Shown: positions 48,201 through 57,142, counted from the stretch's first letter. The stretch is DNA of 64,000 nucleotides from Secundilactobacillus odoratitofui DSM 19909 = JCM 15043 (GCF_001434895.1 NZ_AZEE01000004.1:1-64000), one strand, 5' to 3'. A program made the numbers and translations. The notes: generated by a model from the letters alone, not told the origin.

Positions 48201-51200
48201 ATCCGTGCTATCAACGTAAGCAATGGTATCAACTACTTTGCCATCAGTTAATTCATAAGTGATCGTATCGCCATCGAAGTAATAAGCAACGGTTTTGCCA
48301 AATGCAGCGGTGTCGTTCGGCATACCATCATAGTCACCGTGATCTGAGTTAAGAATTGAAACTTTGAGTGACCCATCAGCATTAGTGGCTAACCAGTACC
48401 CAGATGGAATTAGGTTGGTATCGGTGGCACTAAAGCCTGAGGCGCTGCTTGGATACGTTGACGCTGTTAAGGTATCAACGTTATCTTTGTAGGTCTTTTG
48501 CAAATCAGCTAATGAGATGTACTGATCATCGCCGTTGTCATCAACGTAGTGGAATTGCACGTTCACCGTTGAGGTCCCGGTGATAGCAATTGAAGCGGCT
48601 TTGTTGGTAACGGTTGGGGCTAGCCCATTAATATATAAAGCTGTTTGTAAGTAGCCGGTGTGGTTACCCTGAGCAGCAAAGTCTTTAGCCGTTCCGGAAA
48701 TATCGATCCGGCCAGTAGAATTACTAGTTGGTAAATTACCGATGCTGATGTAAACGGAACGAATAGTGCTCCAATCAGTTACTTGGTCTTCAGTAACGTA
48801 ATTACTTAAATCAGGAGTAGCTGTTGAATTGCTGGTATCGTACAGTTGGGTACTGTAGTAAACCGTACCAGACATGGTTGCACCATTATTACTTGAATTT
48901 GTGAAATTAGTTGGCAATGTAATTGGACCAGTCAATTCAAAATCATAAGTGGATCCTTGGCTGTCACCCACAGTTGGTAAATTGACGATGACACCCGTAT
49001 TGGTATCAGTTACGTCAGTTGAATTGGTGACATTTGTGTAAAAGTCCATCTGTGAGGTGCCAGAGACATCTGAAGTACCTGCAGAAACAGCATCGTTGTT
49101 TGTATTACCTTGTGCAAACGAAGAGTTTGTCGTGGTAGAAGAAGTTGAAACGGTAAACATTTGAGCATCAATATAGATTGCATTGGTGTCACCGTCAACC
49201 AGGGTCTTGTCTGTAGGTTTGTTGGCTTGGCCACCCTTGTCTGTTAGTGCTGTGGTTAAAGAGGTCATGTACAGAGATGCTTTATATTGGCCATTAACAG
49301 CATCAGGTAGAATATTTCCTAACGTTACTTTGTAGGTATTAGTTGGTTCATTCAGGTTGACATATTCTCCAGTCCCGGTGTAGTCGATCTTAACGCCAGT
49401 TTGACCAGTGTCAGTGGTGTAATACGAGATTTGAGCGCCTGCCGCAAGATCGGCTGCTGGAATGGTAACAGGATCAGTAGCTGCAATTGCATGTGACGCA
49501 GGTAGGACAAAATAAATAATTGGTTCATAGACGTAGTCGGTAGTTTGAGTAAAATCGCCCTGGGAGATTGACATTACAGAACCTGCCCCCGTGCCAGGAG
49601 TTGTTTTATCCGCGTTCCATGCGTATAGGGCAGTTTTTGCTACACCAGCTGATACGGTTTGAACGTTAGTTGATGTAATTGTTTCGTTACCTTCACCTGG
49701 GAAACTAATTTCTGATTTAAAGGTCAATTCATCGTTATTTTTAACGGAAGTACCATCATCGTAGGTTGTTGAGAGTGTACCTATCGTACTGATGACGAGT
49801 TTACCCGCACCAGCGGCGATGTAATTGGGAGTGAGCACGATTTGCCGAATTGGTGATGGATTATCCGGTGAGTTGATTTTGCCACCCGCGGCAACCGTGC
49901 CAGTTGAGGTTGTACCATCCAGATAAGTAACTACGTATCCATAACTGGTGGTACCAGTGGTGTAGTTGAGCAATACGTCAGTGGTGTTGTTGACTAGCGT
50001 AGAACTAGTGGTTGGCACGTAAAAGCCAGTTGCATTAATACCACTTGGAATCGTCAAGGTAATGACACCGTCAGTGACGTTTGAGGCAGAGTTTAATGTA
50101 AAGGCCACCTGATTAATGTATTCTGGGTCATCAGAAGTGATGCTATCAAGTGTAATGGCTGATCCACTTTTACTGTTACCAGTACCTGTTACAGTGGCAG
50201 AGGTAGTTGTTGTATCAGCGGCGGCAATGGTTTCTGTCCAAACGGAGTTATCCGAAGTAGTTGCGGTGTAAGTGCCAGCGGCATTGATTTGGACGATTGA
50301 TGCACCACTAGCTGCGGTTACAGTTTGAGCAGTATCGGTTTGAGTAATATCGTAAGAACCCGCTAAGTAATATGGGTATAACAGTGAACCAGTTGAACCC
50401 TTACCTGCTGGTACTGTAATGATAATATCTGCGCCAGTACCGGCCTGAGTAATAGTAGTGCCATCGTTAAAGTCATTCAAACTGGCCGTCAGATTACTGT
50501 TTAAGGTAAATGAGGCCGGCGTTGGAATAGTAATTACTGTACCACCAGCATTTAAACTTGAAGCAACACGAGTTGAGGCATAGTTGTTTCCATAGTTGTT
50601 CACATCATTAATTGAAAAAGTATAGATGTAATCAGTGTCAGCATTAACAGCCGGAGTCGTACTAGTGCTTGGTGTGAATCGAGTTGGTGATGTTGGAATC
50701 GTAACGGATGGTTCGTAGTACTGCGTTAAAGCAACACTTGCATCATCCTTACCATTTAGGGTTGTTGTGATGGCCCGAGTAACGGTTTGACCAGCTTGGT
50801 CGGCGGAAACAGCAGTACTACTAATATTACCAGCTTGGCTGATCGTCATTGCATTACTAAAATTGGTTCCGGGTGTTGAGGTGAAAGTATAGGTTACTGT
50901 AGTGGTACCATCAGCGTTCTGTGTAACTGTTTCGGTACCATATTGATTGGAGCCCATGTCGGTAATGCCACTGTTATTAGGTTCATACTTTAAGGTATCT
51001 AAGTCAGTTGGAATATTGACCGTCACAATATCACCGGCCACGATATTAGAGAATGAAACAGTGATAGTATATTTTGTCGTTGAATTAGTCGAGTTTGTCC
51101 CTGCACCCAACGTCGTCGTTGGCACCGAAATTGAAATCTTACCACTCGTAGCCGTTGCTAAGGTTGCGTTAACTGCTTGAGCTTGGCCTGTGAGGGCATA

Positions 51201-51971
51201 CTGAGTTGCAGCCGCCGTTTTAGCATCTGCTAATTCGGCCGCTGTTGCATCTGTCAAAGTGACGGTATTAATAGTTGCAGCAGTTGGTGTGGTGACCGTT
51301 GTTGTCGTAGGGGTTGTTGCAGTTGCTTGAGTTGCATCTGTTGCAGCCGCCTGTGGTGTCGTTGAACTGCTGGTAATGGTCGGTGCACTATTAGTACTGC
51401 TGTCACTGGTTGTTGATTGTGCTTGTGCAGTACTGGTGTCGGCCGTTTTAGTGTTACTTGAAGTGCTTTTGCTTGGTTCACTAGCCGTGGTTTTAGTTGC
51501 CTGACTAGTGCTTGTGGTTGCAGTTTTAGCGACGTCAGTTTTAGAAGCATCGGTTGTAGCCGTGTCGTTAGTAGTCGTGTCAGAACTTGCCTGACTTTGA
51601 CTAGCTGCTTGACTGCTACTGTCAGAGCTCGTATTGCTCGTTGAAGTGTCAGTACTTGATTGGCTGGTTGCTGAATCAGCACTATCCGAAGTTGCAGTCG
51701 ATGCGCTGTCTGTGTTCGACGTATCAGTCGCCGTCGTGCTTGAACTGGTAGCACTAGAACTGTTGCTTGTGCTGTCATTTGCCACTTGAGTGGTCGTGAC
51801 AGTGCTATCGGTTGCGGCGAAAGTGGTTAAGTTGCCACTGAAAAAGATTGCAGCGCCAAATGTTAAACTAGCGATACTAGCAAACACCCAGTGTTTACCA
51901 ACCTTATATGCCTTATAGTGTGTAGAAAGGTTGTTTTGCGCAACCTTCTGATGGTTATTTTTTCCTACCAT
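45237..51971 (-). CDS. Giant mucin-binding LPXTG adhesin
   Basis: A complete 2244-residue wall-anchored protein. Order: KxYKxGKxW signal peptide (KAYKVGKHW at about 20-28, cleavage near TTFA/ATD); a Ser/Thr/Ala/Asp-rich region (about 54-230); beta-rich adhesin domains (about 230-1400); four MucBP/Mub-B2-type repeats of about 165 residues starting near 1434, 1593, 1761 and 1928; a Gly/Thr/Ser-rich stalk; and a sortase signal LPQTN at 2208-2212 with hydrophobic helix and RRRK tail. By family it binds mucus at the cell surface. The ribosome site is GAGGGGG. It is a paralogue of the adhesin at the left edge. The low-complexity regions and repeats make it prone to length change. Confidence 0.95.
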   Translation of the reverse strand: MVGKNNHQKVAQNNLSTHYKAYKVGKHWVFASIASLTFGAAIFFSGNLTTFAATDSTVTTTQVANDSTSNSSSATSSSTTATDTSNTDSASTATSDSADSATSQSSTDTSTSNTSSDSSSQAASQSQASSDTTTNDTATTDASKTDVAKTATTSTSQATKTTASEPSKSTSSNTKTADTSTAQAQSTTSDSSTNSAPTITSSSTTPQAAATDATQATATTPTTTTVTTPTAATINTVTLTDATAAELADAKTAAATQYALTGQAQAVNATLATATSGKISISVPTTTLGAGTNSTNSTTKYTITVSFSNIVAGDIVTVNIPTDLDTLKYEPNNSGITDMGSNQYGTETVTQNADGTTTVTYTFTSTPGTNFSNAMTISQAGNISSTAVSADQAGQTVTRAITTTLNGKDDASVALTQYYEPSVTIPTSPTRFTPSTSTTPAVNADTDYIYTFSINDVNNYGNNYASTRVASSLNAGGTVITIPTPASFTLNSNLTASLNDFNDGTTITQAGTGADIIITVPAGKGSTGSLLYPYYLAGSYDITQTDTAQTVTAASGASIVQINAAGTYTATTSDNSVWTETIAAADTTTTSATVTGTGNSKSGSAITLDSITSDDPEYINQVAFTLNSASNVTDGVITLTIPSGINATGFYVPTTSSTLVNNTTDVLLNYTTGTTSYGYVVTYLDGTTSTGTVAAGGKINSPDNPSPIRQIVLTPNYIAAGAGKLVISTIGTLSTTYDDGTSVKNNDELTFKSEISFPGEGNETITSTNVQTVSAGVAKTALYAWNADKTTPGTGAGSVMSISQGDFTQTTDYVYEPIIYFVLPASHAIAATDPVTIPAADLAAGAQISYYTTDTGQTGVKIDYTGTGEYVNLNEPTNTYKVTLGNILPDAVNGQYKASLYMTSLTTALTDKGGQANKPTDKTLVDGDTNAIYIDAQMFTVSTSSTTTNSSFAQGNTNNDAVSAGTSDVSGTSQMDFYTNVTNSTDVTDTNTGVIVNLPTVGDSQGSTYDFELTGPITLPTNFTNSSNNGATMSGTVYYSTQLYDTSNSTATPDLSNYVTEDQVTDWSTIRSVYISIGNLPTSNSTGRIDISGTAKDFAAQGNHTGYLQTALYINGLAPTVTNKAASIAITGTSTVNVQFHYVDDNGDDQYISLADLQKTYKDNVDTLTASTYPSSASGFSATDTNLIPSGYWLATNADGSLKVSILNSDHGDYDGMPNDTAAFGKTVAYYFDGDTITYELTDGKVVDTIAYVDSTDGSTVLTQKVKGTPGDTTTVAITAPTSYTLKSGTPATYDLTFGDTDSTSPVYTVYLDHAVSTEEYTIPNTVNYTGLPAGVTPTPTPSSTGTWTSSTVDANGNTVYSVSQDVTWTASTDEVTGITTYATVPDYSVVNTPTVAGYTPTEESTSFNLPSSTTYPGSQTATVNYVADAQTVDVKFVDDDNGGAQVGDTQTLSGVTGSIANWQAKAPTNYALANGQSATGTHTFTANDNDTITIHLVHALTAGTASSTYTVTYTGLPADKALTDNTQTMNWTTSTDDVTGITTYTPASTSEAATIPPVAGYTADPDESSFSFATSTTAPTPQSLTVNYTANDQTIKVNYVDDVTGDSIASSNTTLTGTTDQTGTYTVKVPTNYELATGQPSTVDYTFSADAAQNVITVHLTHAISYSTVDTTQTVNYQLTGTTTALAPATTQTISWKAATDKVTNQTVYTPQGAYAATTAATVAGYTPTTASVAAVTPDASTSAPTDTSATIYYTADPQSITINYVDATNSEKVNNASVTLHGATGESGSITVIVPAGYVLAKGQAADIAYTFSADAAKNVINVQLAHAVNHSTVTTTQTVNYYLKGTTTALAPATTQSLTWNVSTDAVTGDSIYTPQGGYNATKAASITGYTPTTTSVAAVNPDASTTAPSDTSAAIYYTADALSIPVSYVDDVTGKTIASAAETLTGTIGETGTYTVKVPTGYTLAADQASSVAYTFTEAGSAITVHLTHNITHSTATTTRTINYLVAGTQTSLKPATVQTITWNVSTDDVTGETVATPQDGYAAVTAPTITGYTTTSTGIAAANPAPTSADQLANSTATIEYTVVSTDNGGGNNGNSGTTTGDNTTGGTTGETSGDSTTGGTSTSTSGDNTTGSTGTTTTTPKPGETTTTEPGTTVAPETTSTETDGTRVNAQTTTTSSEAKAVAATTRMAKYHTDANTSKAKLPQTNDANENSMAVMGLSLLSALGILGLAKRRRKGDE

Positions 51972-52016
51972 GTGAATATCCCCCTCTATATCTGTCAGCT
52001 AAAAGGTAGGTGAAAC

Positions 52017-52117
52017 CTAATCCCAGCTCCATCTAGGATTAGCAAGCCTGCCATCTTAGTGGTAGTACAATACACGAAAATGCCAGTGTTACAAAAATTC
52101 ATCAAGGTCGTCAACTA
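52017..52117 (-). promoter_or_regulatory. Upstream region of the second adhesin
   Basis: On the minus strand a possible promoter TTGACG (in TAGTTGACGAC, 52117-52107) lies ahead of a leader containing the hairpin CTAATCC/GGGATTAG (52017-52042). An alternative promoter TTGTAA-16-TATTGT also exists. TAGTTGACGAC recurs upstream of the other adhesin. Confidence 0.4.
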
Positions 52118-52203
52118 TTACGTTTTGAAAAGACCTATTTGGTTAAATAATGACACAATACAGTCAAAATGTATAGGAAAAACGAGCAAAAAATGGCAAA
52201 AAT

Positions 52204-52251
52204 AAAATGACTGACACAGCCACCTGAAAAGGCGACAGTATCAGTCATTTT
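52204..52251 (-). terminator. Terminator after hom
   Basis: An 11-bp stem, AAAATGACTGA/TCAGTCATTTT, with inner pairing lies 6 bases past the stop codon of homoserine dehydrogenase. Confidence 0.82.
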
Positions 52252-52257
52252 AATGAT

Positions 52258-53535
52258 TTAAAGAACTTTATAAGCGGATAAGAGTGAGATGGTTTCGACG
52301 TCATTTAACTGCGCTTTTAAGTCGTGCAGTTGTGCTTTTGACATCTCGTGCGTGATGATGACGACTCGGGCGCTTTGATCGTCGTTTTTAGTTTGAACGA
52401 TTTGACTGAAACTAGCACCGATTTGAGTCATGATCTGAGTGAGTTTTAACATCTGACCCGGAACGTCTAACATCTTCAAGGAGAGGTAATAGGGGTAGAT
52501 TACCTGTGCGGGATCCACTTTTCCAAGTTCGTCTCGGAAGTTGTTAAATGAGTTGCCGGTGGTGCCTAGGGCAATATTTTTGGTTACCGAAACAATGTCG
52601 CTCAACACGCTGTTAGCGGTCGGCAGACCACCAGCGCCGGGACCGTAGAAGAGTGTTTCGCCAACTGCTTCACCAGTCACCATGACAGCGTTGTTCTCAT
52701 TATTGATGGTAGCGAGCGGATGATCTTTAGGCACCAAGACTGGGCCAACTTCCGCAAAGACGCCACCGTCGATTCGACGAGAAACGCCCAGTAACTTGAT
52801 TGTGTAACCAAAGGCATCGGCCTGAGCCACATCCTCAAGTTGAATGGTAGAGATACCTTCAACGGCCATGTCCTCTAACTTAATGTGGGTACCGTATGAG
52901 AACTGGGTCAAGATGATCATCTTATATGCAGCATCGATACCTTCCACGTCGTTAGTCGGGTCGGATTCCGCAAAGCCAAGTTCTTGGGCTTTTTGCAGTG
53001 ACTGGTCATAAGACCAATTCTGGCGTTGCATTTGGGTCAAAATGTAATTCGTAGTACCGTTGACGATGCCTTTAACTTCGGTAATGTGATCGGCCGCAAA
53101 GCTGGTGACGATGGTCCGCAAAATCGGAATACCACCCGCAACACTGGCTTCATACATGAGGTCGCAGTGATTTTGGCGTGCCAAGGCAGCTAGTTCTTCC
53201 CCGGCAGATGCGATTAAATCCTTGTTAGCGGTAACCACGTGTTTTTTGGCGTTGAGTAACTGCGTGATGACTTCCTTAGCCGGATGAACACCACCCATCA
53301 CTTCAACCACGATTTTAATTTCGGGGTCATTAATGATTGCATTGAGATCCGTTGTCAATTGGATATCACTTGAAACGGCGTCTTGATGCTTTTTCACATT
53401 TCTGACAACCACCGTTTTCACACTTAATTGACGACCGGTAATGTTTTGGACTTTATCCTGATTTTCAGTGACCATTTTCAGTACGCTGCTTCCAACGGTA
53501 CCAAGGCCAACTAAACCAATTTTAATGTCGTTCAT
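52258..53535 (-). CDS. hom: Homoserine dehydrogenase
   Basis: A 425-residue enzyme that reduces aspartate semialdehyde to homoserine, the branch point to threonine and methionine. The N-terminal NAD(P) site is KIGLVGLGTVGSSVL; catalytic-domain motifs are TANKDLI, YEASVAGGIPILRTI and GIVNGTTNYIL. A C-terminal ACT domain follows (YPYYLSLKMLDVPGQMLKLTQIMTQIGAS), which suggests feedback by an amino acid. thrB and thrC are not adjacent; it is a single-gene unit. Confidence 0.96.
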   Translation of the reverse strand: MNDIKIGLVGLGTVGSSVLKMVTENQDKVQNITGRQLSVKTVVVRNVKKHQDAVSSDIQLTTDLNAIINDPEIKIVVEVMGGVHPAKEVITQLLNAKKHVVTANKDLIASAGEELAALARQNHCDLMYEASVAGGIPILRTIVTSFAADHITEVKGIVNGTTNYILTQMQRQNWSYDQSLQKAQELGFAESDPTNDVEGIDAAYKMIILTQFSYGTHIKLEDMAVEGISTIQLEDVAQADAFGYTIKLLGVSRRIDGGVFAEVGPVLVPKDHPLATINNENNAVMVTGEAVGETLFYGPGAGGLPTANSVLSDIVSVTKNIALGTTGNSFNNFRDELGKVDPAQVIYPYYLSLKMLDVPGQMLKLTQIMTQIGASFSQIVQTKNDDQSARVVIITHEMSKAQLHDLKAQLNDVETISLLSAYKVL

Positions 53536-53615
53536 AATTCACAGCTCCATTTATCGTTTAACTAGCAGTATAGCAAATAAAATGAGAAGTTTGTGAAAAA
53601 ATAAAGGTTTTCTCA

Positions 53616-54887
53616 TTAAAAGAGGTGACTAAAGAAGTGACCAACCTGTTTAAAGAAGTGGCCAAACCAATTTGTACCGCCCGTATTACTTTGCTGAGCA
53701 GACTGTTTTTTCACGGTTTTGGTAGCTGTTTCGCCTAAATTAGTCGTAGCTGGTAAACCGGTGTTTTCAAATGACGTCGTTGTGACCTGGCTACCTTTTT
53801 GAATCGGCAGCTTGGTGGCCGTCAATTGATTGGACACTTTAATCTTGCTAGCGTCTTGGCCCTTACGGTACCAGATTTTAGTCGTTGTCTCCGTGGGAGC
53901 GGCGGTTACTTTTTGATTCTTCACACGGTACGTTTTATTCGATTGTTTGACCGTTTTATTTAAGAGGGTTTTGTCTAAATGGGTAATCAAACCATTCATC
54001 GCCGTAAAGGTCGTGTCGCTGCCAAGAATGGTTGCAATAAGTTCACGACCATTGCGCCAATAAGTGACGGTTAGGCACAACCCAGCGGTTTCGGTATAGC
54101 CGGTTTTTAGGCCAGTCAGGTGGTTACTTGCCCGATAGTAAGTACCATCTTTGACCAGGGCGTTGGCATTGACCAAAGTCTGTCCGTCCAAGTCATAAGT
54201 CGCCTTACTGCTCCACTTGCTGATTTGAGGGAAAGCGGCCACGAGGTGCTGCGCAACAACGGAGATGGCCTTAGCGCTCACCATGTTTTGGGCGCTGGCA
54301 CTCGTGTTGGGTAACCGGTAGCCATAGTGTTTGAGGTCAGTATTATCCAGACCGGAGCTGCTAATGAAGTGGGCAGCTATCCCCCAGTCCTTGGCCTGTT
54401 TATTCATCATGGCAATAAATTTTGCGTTGCTCCCACCAGCGACTGCATTGCCAAGTGCGATTGCGGCCGAATTAGAGGAGGCAATGAGTGCAGCTTGATA
54501 GAGTTGCTTAACGGTGTATTGCTTACTTCGCTTGATTTTAAAGGTACCTAAGCCGTAATTCTTACTCATTTTAATGAGGTTCTTGTCGACGGCGACTTTG
54601 TCAGACCAGTGGAGCTTGTGTTGGTTAATGGCTTCAGTTGTCAAATACAAGGTCATCATTTTTGATAAGCTTGCAATTGGTAAGGTTTTATCAGCTTTGT
54701 TTTCGTACAGTGTTTGACCGCTTTTGGCGTCCATAACGTAGGCTGCCTTAACTTTAGTGTAGTTAGACATCAGACCGTCTTTTTTGCTTTTAGCAAAGCC
54801 GGTGGTTGCTGGTGAAAACAACAATAAGAAACAGGTCAGTGCAACGAGGACACTGACCCAGCGTGATCGAGAATGGATGTTTAAAAT
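53616..54887 (-). CDS. dacA: D-alanyl-D-alanine carboxypeptidase (PBP5/DacA type), apparent ATT start
   Basis: A serine DD-carboxypeptidase of 423 residues that trims peptidoglycan stem peptides. The S11 family triad is complete: SxxK in IASLSKMMTLYL, SxN in ASSNSAAIALG and KTG in GLKTGYTETAG. A PBP5 C-terminal domain and a helical amphipathic end (WFGHFFKQVGHFFSHLF) attach it to the membrane. The reading frame extends to 54977, but an extended -10 promoter (TGCTATACT) lies inside that extension. AGGGAGG lies 9 bases before an ATT codon at 54887, from which a normal signal peptide begins (LNIHSRSRWVSVLVALTCFL). No ATG, GTG or TTG fits, so ATT is the likely initiator. Confidence 0.88.
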   Translation of the reverse strand: MLNIHSRSRWVSVLVALTCFLLLFSPATTGFAKSKKDGLMSNYTKVKAAYVMDAKSGQTLYENKADKTLPIASLSKMMTLYLTTEAINQHKLHWSDKVAVDKNLIKMSKNYGLGTFKIKRSKQYTVKQLYQAALIASSNSAAIALGNAVAGGSNAKFIAMMNKQAKDWGIAAHFISSSGLDNTDLKHYGYRLPNTSASAQNMVSAKAISVVAQHLVAAFPQISKWSSKATYDLDGQTLVNANALVKDGTYYRASNHLTGLKTGYTETAGLCLTVTYWRNGRELIATILGSDTTFTAMNGLITHLDKTLLNKTVKQSNKTYRVKNQKVTAAPTETTTKIWYRKGQDASKIKVSNQLTATKLPIQKGSQVTTTSFENTGLPATTNLGETATKTVKKQSAQQSNTGGTNWFGHFFKQVGHFFSHLF

Positions 54888-54918
54888 GGCAGGTTGCCTC
54901 CCTAAAAAAGATGAATAT

Positions 54919-54927
54919 AGTATAGCA
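54919..54927 (-). promoter_or_regulatory. Extended -10 promoter of dacA
   Basis: The minus strand reads TGCTATACT, a consensus extended -10, about 32 bases upstream of the ATT start; the -35 (TTGCCG, 20 bases away) is poor. It places the transcript start near 54912 and so excludes translation from ATG 54977. Confidence 0.65.
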
Positions 54928-55128
54928 AAAAAATAACACCAAAGCGGCAAAGAAAGGGTTAAGAAATCAAAAAACATAATCTAAACGATTATTTTTCAGT
55001 GAAGGCGGTAAAAATTAGCGGGAAAATGACCGGGATTTGACTAAACGAACGATGACAAAGTAATGCATAATTTATATACTATAAATTTGATAACTTAAAA
55101 ATAATTGGTTGATAGAATACAAAAAAAA

Positions 55129-55240
55129 CGATCGCCTGGGTGGACGATCGTTGATGGAAAACGTTCCATTTTTACCGAGGTCGCGGTAAAAATAGGGAAC
55201 ATAGATTGGTTATTAGGTTATTTGGTATGCCCATACTATA
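55129..55240 (-). ncRNA. Candidate orphan small RNA
   Basis: On the minus strand, a -10-like TATAGT (55240-55235) precedes a transcript of about 100 bases. It has a hairpin GTTCC-CT-ATTTTTACCG with CGGTAAAAAT-GGAAC (about 55165-55200), then a terminator stem AACGATCG/CGATCGTT (55129-55154) with loop TCCACCCAGG and T8. An ATG inside has no ribosome site. It lies between dacA and the GNAT gene with no gene of its own. The -35 is weak, so the exact start is uncertain. Confidence 0.5.
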
Positions 55241-55457
55241 CAGCAAAAAAAGAAGAAATGCACCATTTTTCCTAAAAAAGATTGGCCTTTTCAGTCGCTC
55301 AATTTTCGGCATTGTTGATATATTCGCCCAAAATAATTGTATTAATAACCTAAACGTCGCACAACTTTTATCGCGTGATTAATAATAGGGCGTTACCTTC
55401 AGAGAAATATATTCAAAAATGATATAATTTGATTTGTAAGAGGGGAGTGAGACCGTC

Positions 55458-55886
55458 GTGAAAATTAGAAAAATGACCTCAGCGGATGAACCGGCAGTGG
55501 CAGCCATCTATCTGAAAGACCGTCAATTATACTTTCCCTGGGTCGCCAAACCAGCACTCGCGGATTTTAATCATGATTCAAAGGGAGAGGCACTATTTGT
55601 AGCTGAAATAGATGGTCAAATTGCCGGGTTTGTTTCGTTATACCGCGTAATGGATTTTATCCACCTACTATTCATCGCACCGGAGTACCGTCGACAGGGT
55701 GTCGGCCATGCGTTACTGACTGTCATGCGACGTGAAGCCAGGGGACCACTCACTTTAAAGTGCGTCATGACCAACGAGGACGCGCTGAAGTTTTACGCAT
55801 CGGAAGGCTTCGTCGTCAAGCGAGAGAATCGGTTGGCCGTTCCCGCTAACTATACTTTGATTGATGAGCGCACACAGCAAAATTGA
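55458..55886 (+). CDS. GNAT family N-acetyltransferase
   Basis: A 142-residue GCN5-type acetyltransferase. The acetyl-CoA loop is LLFIAPEYRRQGVGHALLTVM, followed by LKCVMTNEDALKFYASEGFVV. It starts at GTG 55458 behind GGGGAG. The acceptor substrate is unknown. It is followed by a terminator (AAAACGATACCGT with ACGGTATCGTTTTT, about 55918-55967) and stands alone. Confidence 0.9.
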   Translation: MKIRKMTSADEPAVAAIYLKDRQLYFPWVAKPALADFNHDSKGEALFVAEIDGQIAGFVSLYRVMDFIHLLFIAPEYRRQGVGHALLTVMRREARGPLTLKCVMTNEDALKFYASEGFVVKRENRLAVPANYTLIDERTQQN

Positions 55887-56114
55887 ATGCATAAGTCTGG
55901 CGTTGTACTCCAGAACCAAAAAACGATACCGTGAATCCCAGTATGTGGCGTTTACGGTATCGTTTTTGATTGGTTAGCACCCAATATTCTTAAATGAATA
56001 ATGGGTAGCGAGACTAACACAAGGTAGCTTATACATACAGTAAGATTTGGTATCTCAATCAATTAAACATGAGCATCATAAGCCTTGCAGTTGTCACCAG
56101 AAACGGTTTCGAGA

Positions 56115-56121
56115 ATATGTT
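56115..56121. promoter_or_regulatory. Half-site upstream of the gallate-cluster LysR gene
   Basis: ATATGTT here repeats the half-site of the inverted repeat at 57042-57066 before lpdC. LysR regulators often bind both their own and the target promoter, so autoregulation is plausible. Confidence 0.35.
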
Positions 56122-56160
56122 AAAATATGCAAAAATGGAATAGGTTAGGAGTGAACGTGA

Positions 56161-57039
56161 TTGGATATTATTAAGTTAACGGCCTTTGTTGATTTAGCGG
56201 AGACGCTCAGCTATACCAAAACGGCTGCCCGGCTATTTTCGACGCAGGCCACTATCTCTAAGCAAATTTTGGCGCTCGAAAAAGAACTCGACATTACGTT
56301 AGTGGACCGCACTCATCGTCAAATTGATTTGACTGAGGCCGTTCGGTTAGTTTTACCGTACGCCAAAACCATCGTAGCTGCTCAAGCTGAAATGATTTCA
56401 ACGCTTAAGCATCAACGGCAAGTTCAGAGTATGACCCTCACGATTCACAGTATTCCATCGGTCTCACAGTACCGCGCTTTTAACCTAATCGCGGCTTTTG
56501 CACAGCAACATCCAGAAGTTGACTTACATTTCTCAGAAGCTGAAACGGATACGTTGTTACCGTCATTAAAAAATGGAACTAGTGACATCGTTTTTACCCG
56601 ATTATTCGATGATCAGGCAGGTTCATATGAAACCCTCATTGAGGAATCTGACCGTTTTGTGGCAGTCTTGCCAAAGACTAATCCGCTGGCGCAGGCTAAA
56701 CAATTACAGGTCACTCAGTTAAAAGATCAGCCGTTCTTACTATTAAATGAAGTTACTAATCTTTACACACCGGTCATGGCGATGTTAACTGATGCAGGGA
56801 TCACACCGAAAGAACTTTATCGTGGTCAGCGAATCGATCTCATACTGGGAATGGTGAACCGTGGCATGGGTGTATCAGTTATGATGGCGAAATCACTGGA
56901 TTTATCCGATTATCAGAATGTGACCACGGTGCCGCTAATGCCTGAATATGCGAGTCAGTTAGCGTTTTTACGCGTAAAGCAGGCTCGGACGCCAGCTAGT
57001 GACCTGTTTTGGCAGTTTGTGGCACAGCACGATCAATAA
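56161..57039 (+). CDS. LysR-family regulator of the gallate decarboxylase genes
   Basis: A 292-residue LTTR. The N-terminal helix-turn-helix is FVDLAETLSYTKTAARLFSTQATISKQILALEKELDITL, with the substrate-binding domain after it. The start is TTG 56161 with TTAGGAG in front. It lies immediately upstream of lpdC on the same strand, 103 bases away, with a T-N11-A-type inverted repeat between. By analogy with tannin and gallate gene regulation in L. plantarum, it should sense gallate or a related phenolic acid; the inducer is inferred. Confidence 0.88.
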   Translation: MDIIKLTAFVDLAETLSYTKTAARLFSTQATISKQILALEKELDITLVDRTHRQIDLTEAVRLVLPYAKTIVAAQAEMISTLKHQRQVQSMTLTIHSIPSVSQYRAFNLIAAFAQQHPEVDLHFSEAETDTLLPSLKNGTSDIVFTRLFDDQAGSYETLIEESDRFVAVLPKTNPLAQAKQLQVTQLKDQPFLLLNEVTNLYTPVMAMLTDAGITPKELYRGQRIDLILGMVNRGMGVSVMMAKSLDLSDYQNVTTVPLMPEYASQLAFLRVKQARTPASDLFWQFVAQHDQ

Positions 57040-57041
57040 AC

Positions 57042-57066
57042 AACATATGCCATTCCGGAATATGTT
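57042..57066. promoter_or_regulatory. LysR-type operator between the regulator and lpdC
   Basis: AACATAT and ATATGTT, separated by 11 bases, form an interrupted palindrome of the LTTR binding-site type (T-N11-A), 77 bases before the lpdC start codon. Confidence 0.6.
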
Positions 57067-57142
57067 ATCGACCATAACCGAATTGTTTAATCTGACGAAG
57101 ACTTGCATAATAAAGTTATCAAGTTGAACGGAGGACGAGAAC

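Larger units (their letters stand above)
54888..55457. other. dacA-GNAT intergenic region
   Basis: Contents: the dacA ribosome site AGGGAGG (complement of 54897-54903) and extended -10 TGCTATACT (54927-54919); AT-rich DNA to about 55125; a candidate minus-strand small RNA at 55129-55240; then, from 55241 to 55457, AT-rich DNA with the GNAT promoter side and nothing else I recognise. Confidence 0.6.

Noticed and set aside
54888-54977. N-terminal extension of DacA starting at ATG 54977
   Set aside because: An extended -10 promoter lies inside it and the result would be two hydrophobic segments in series; the ATT start fits better.
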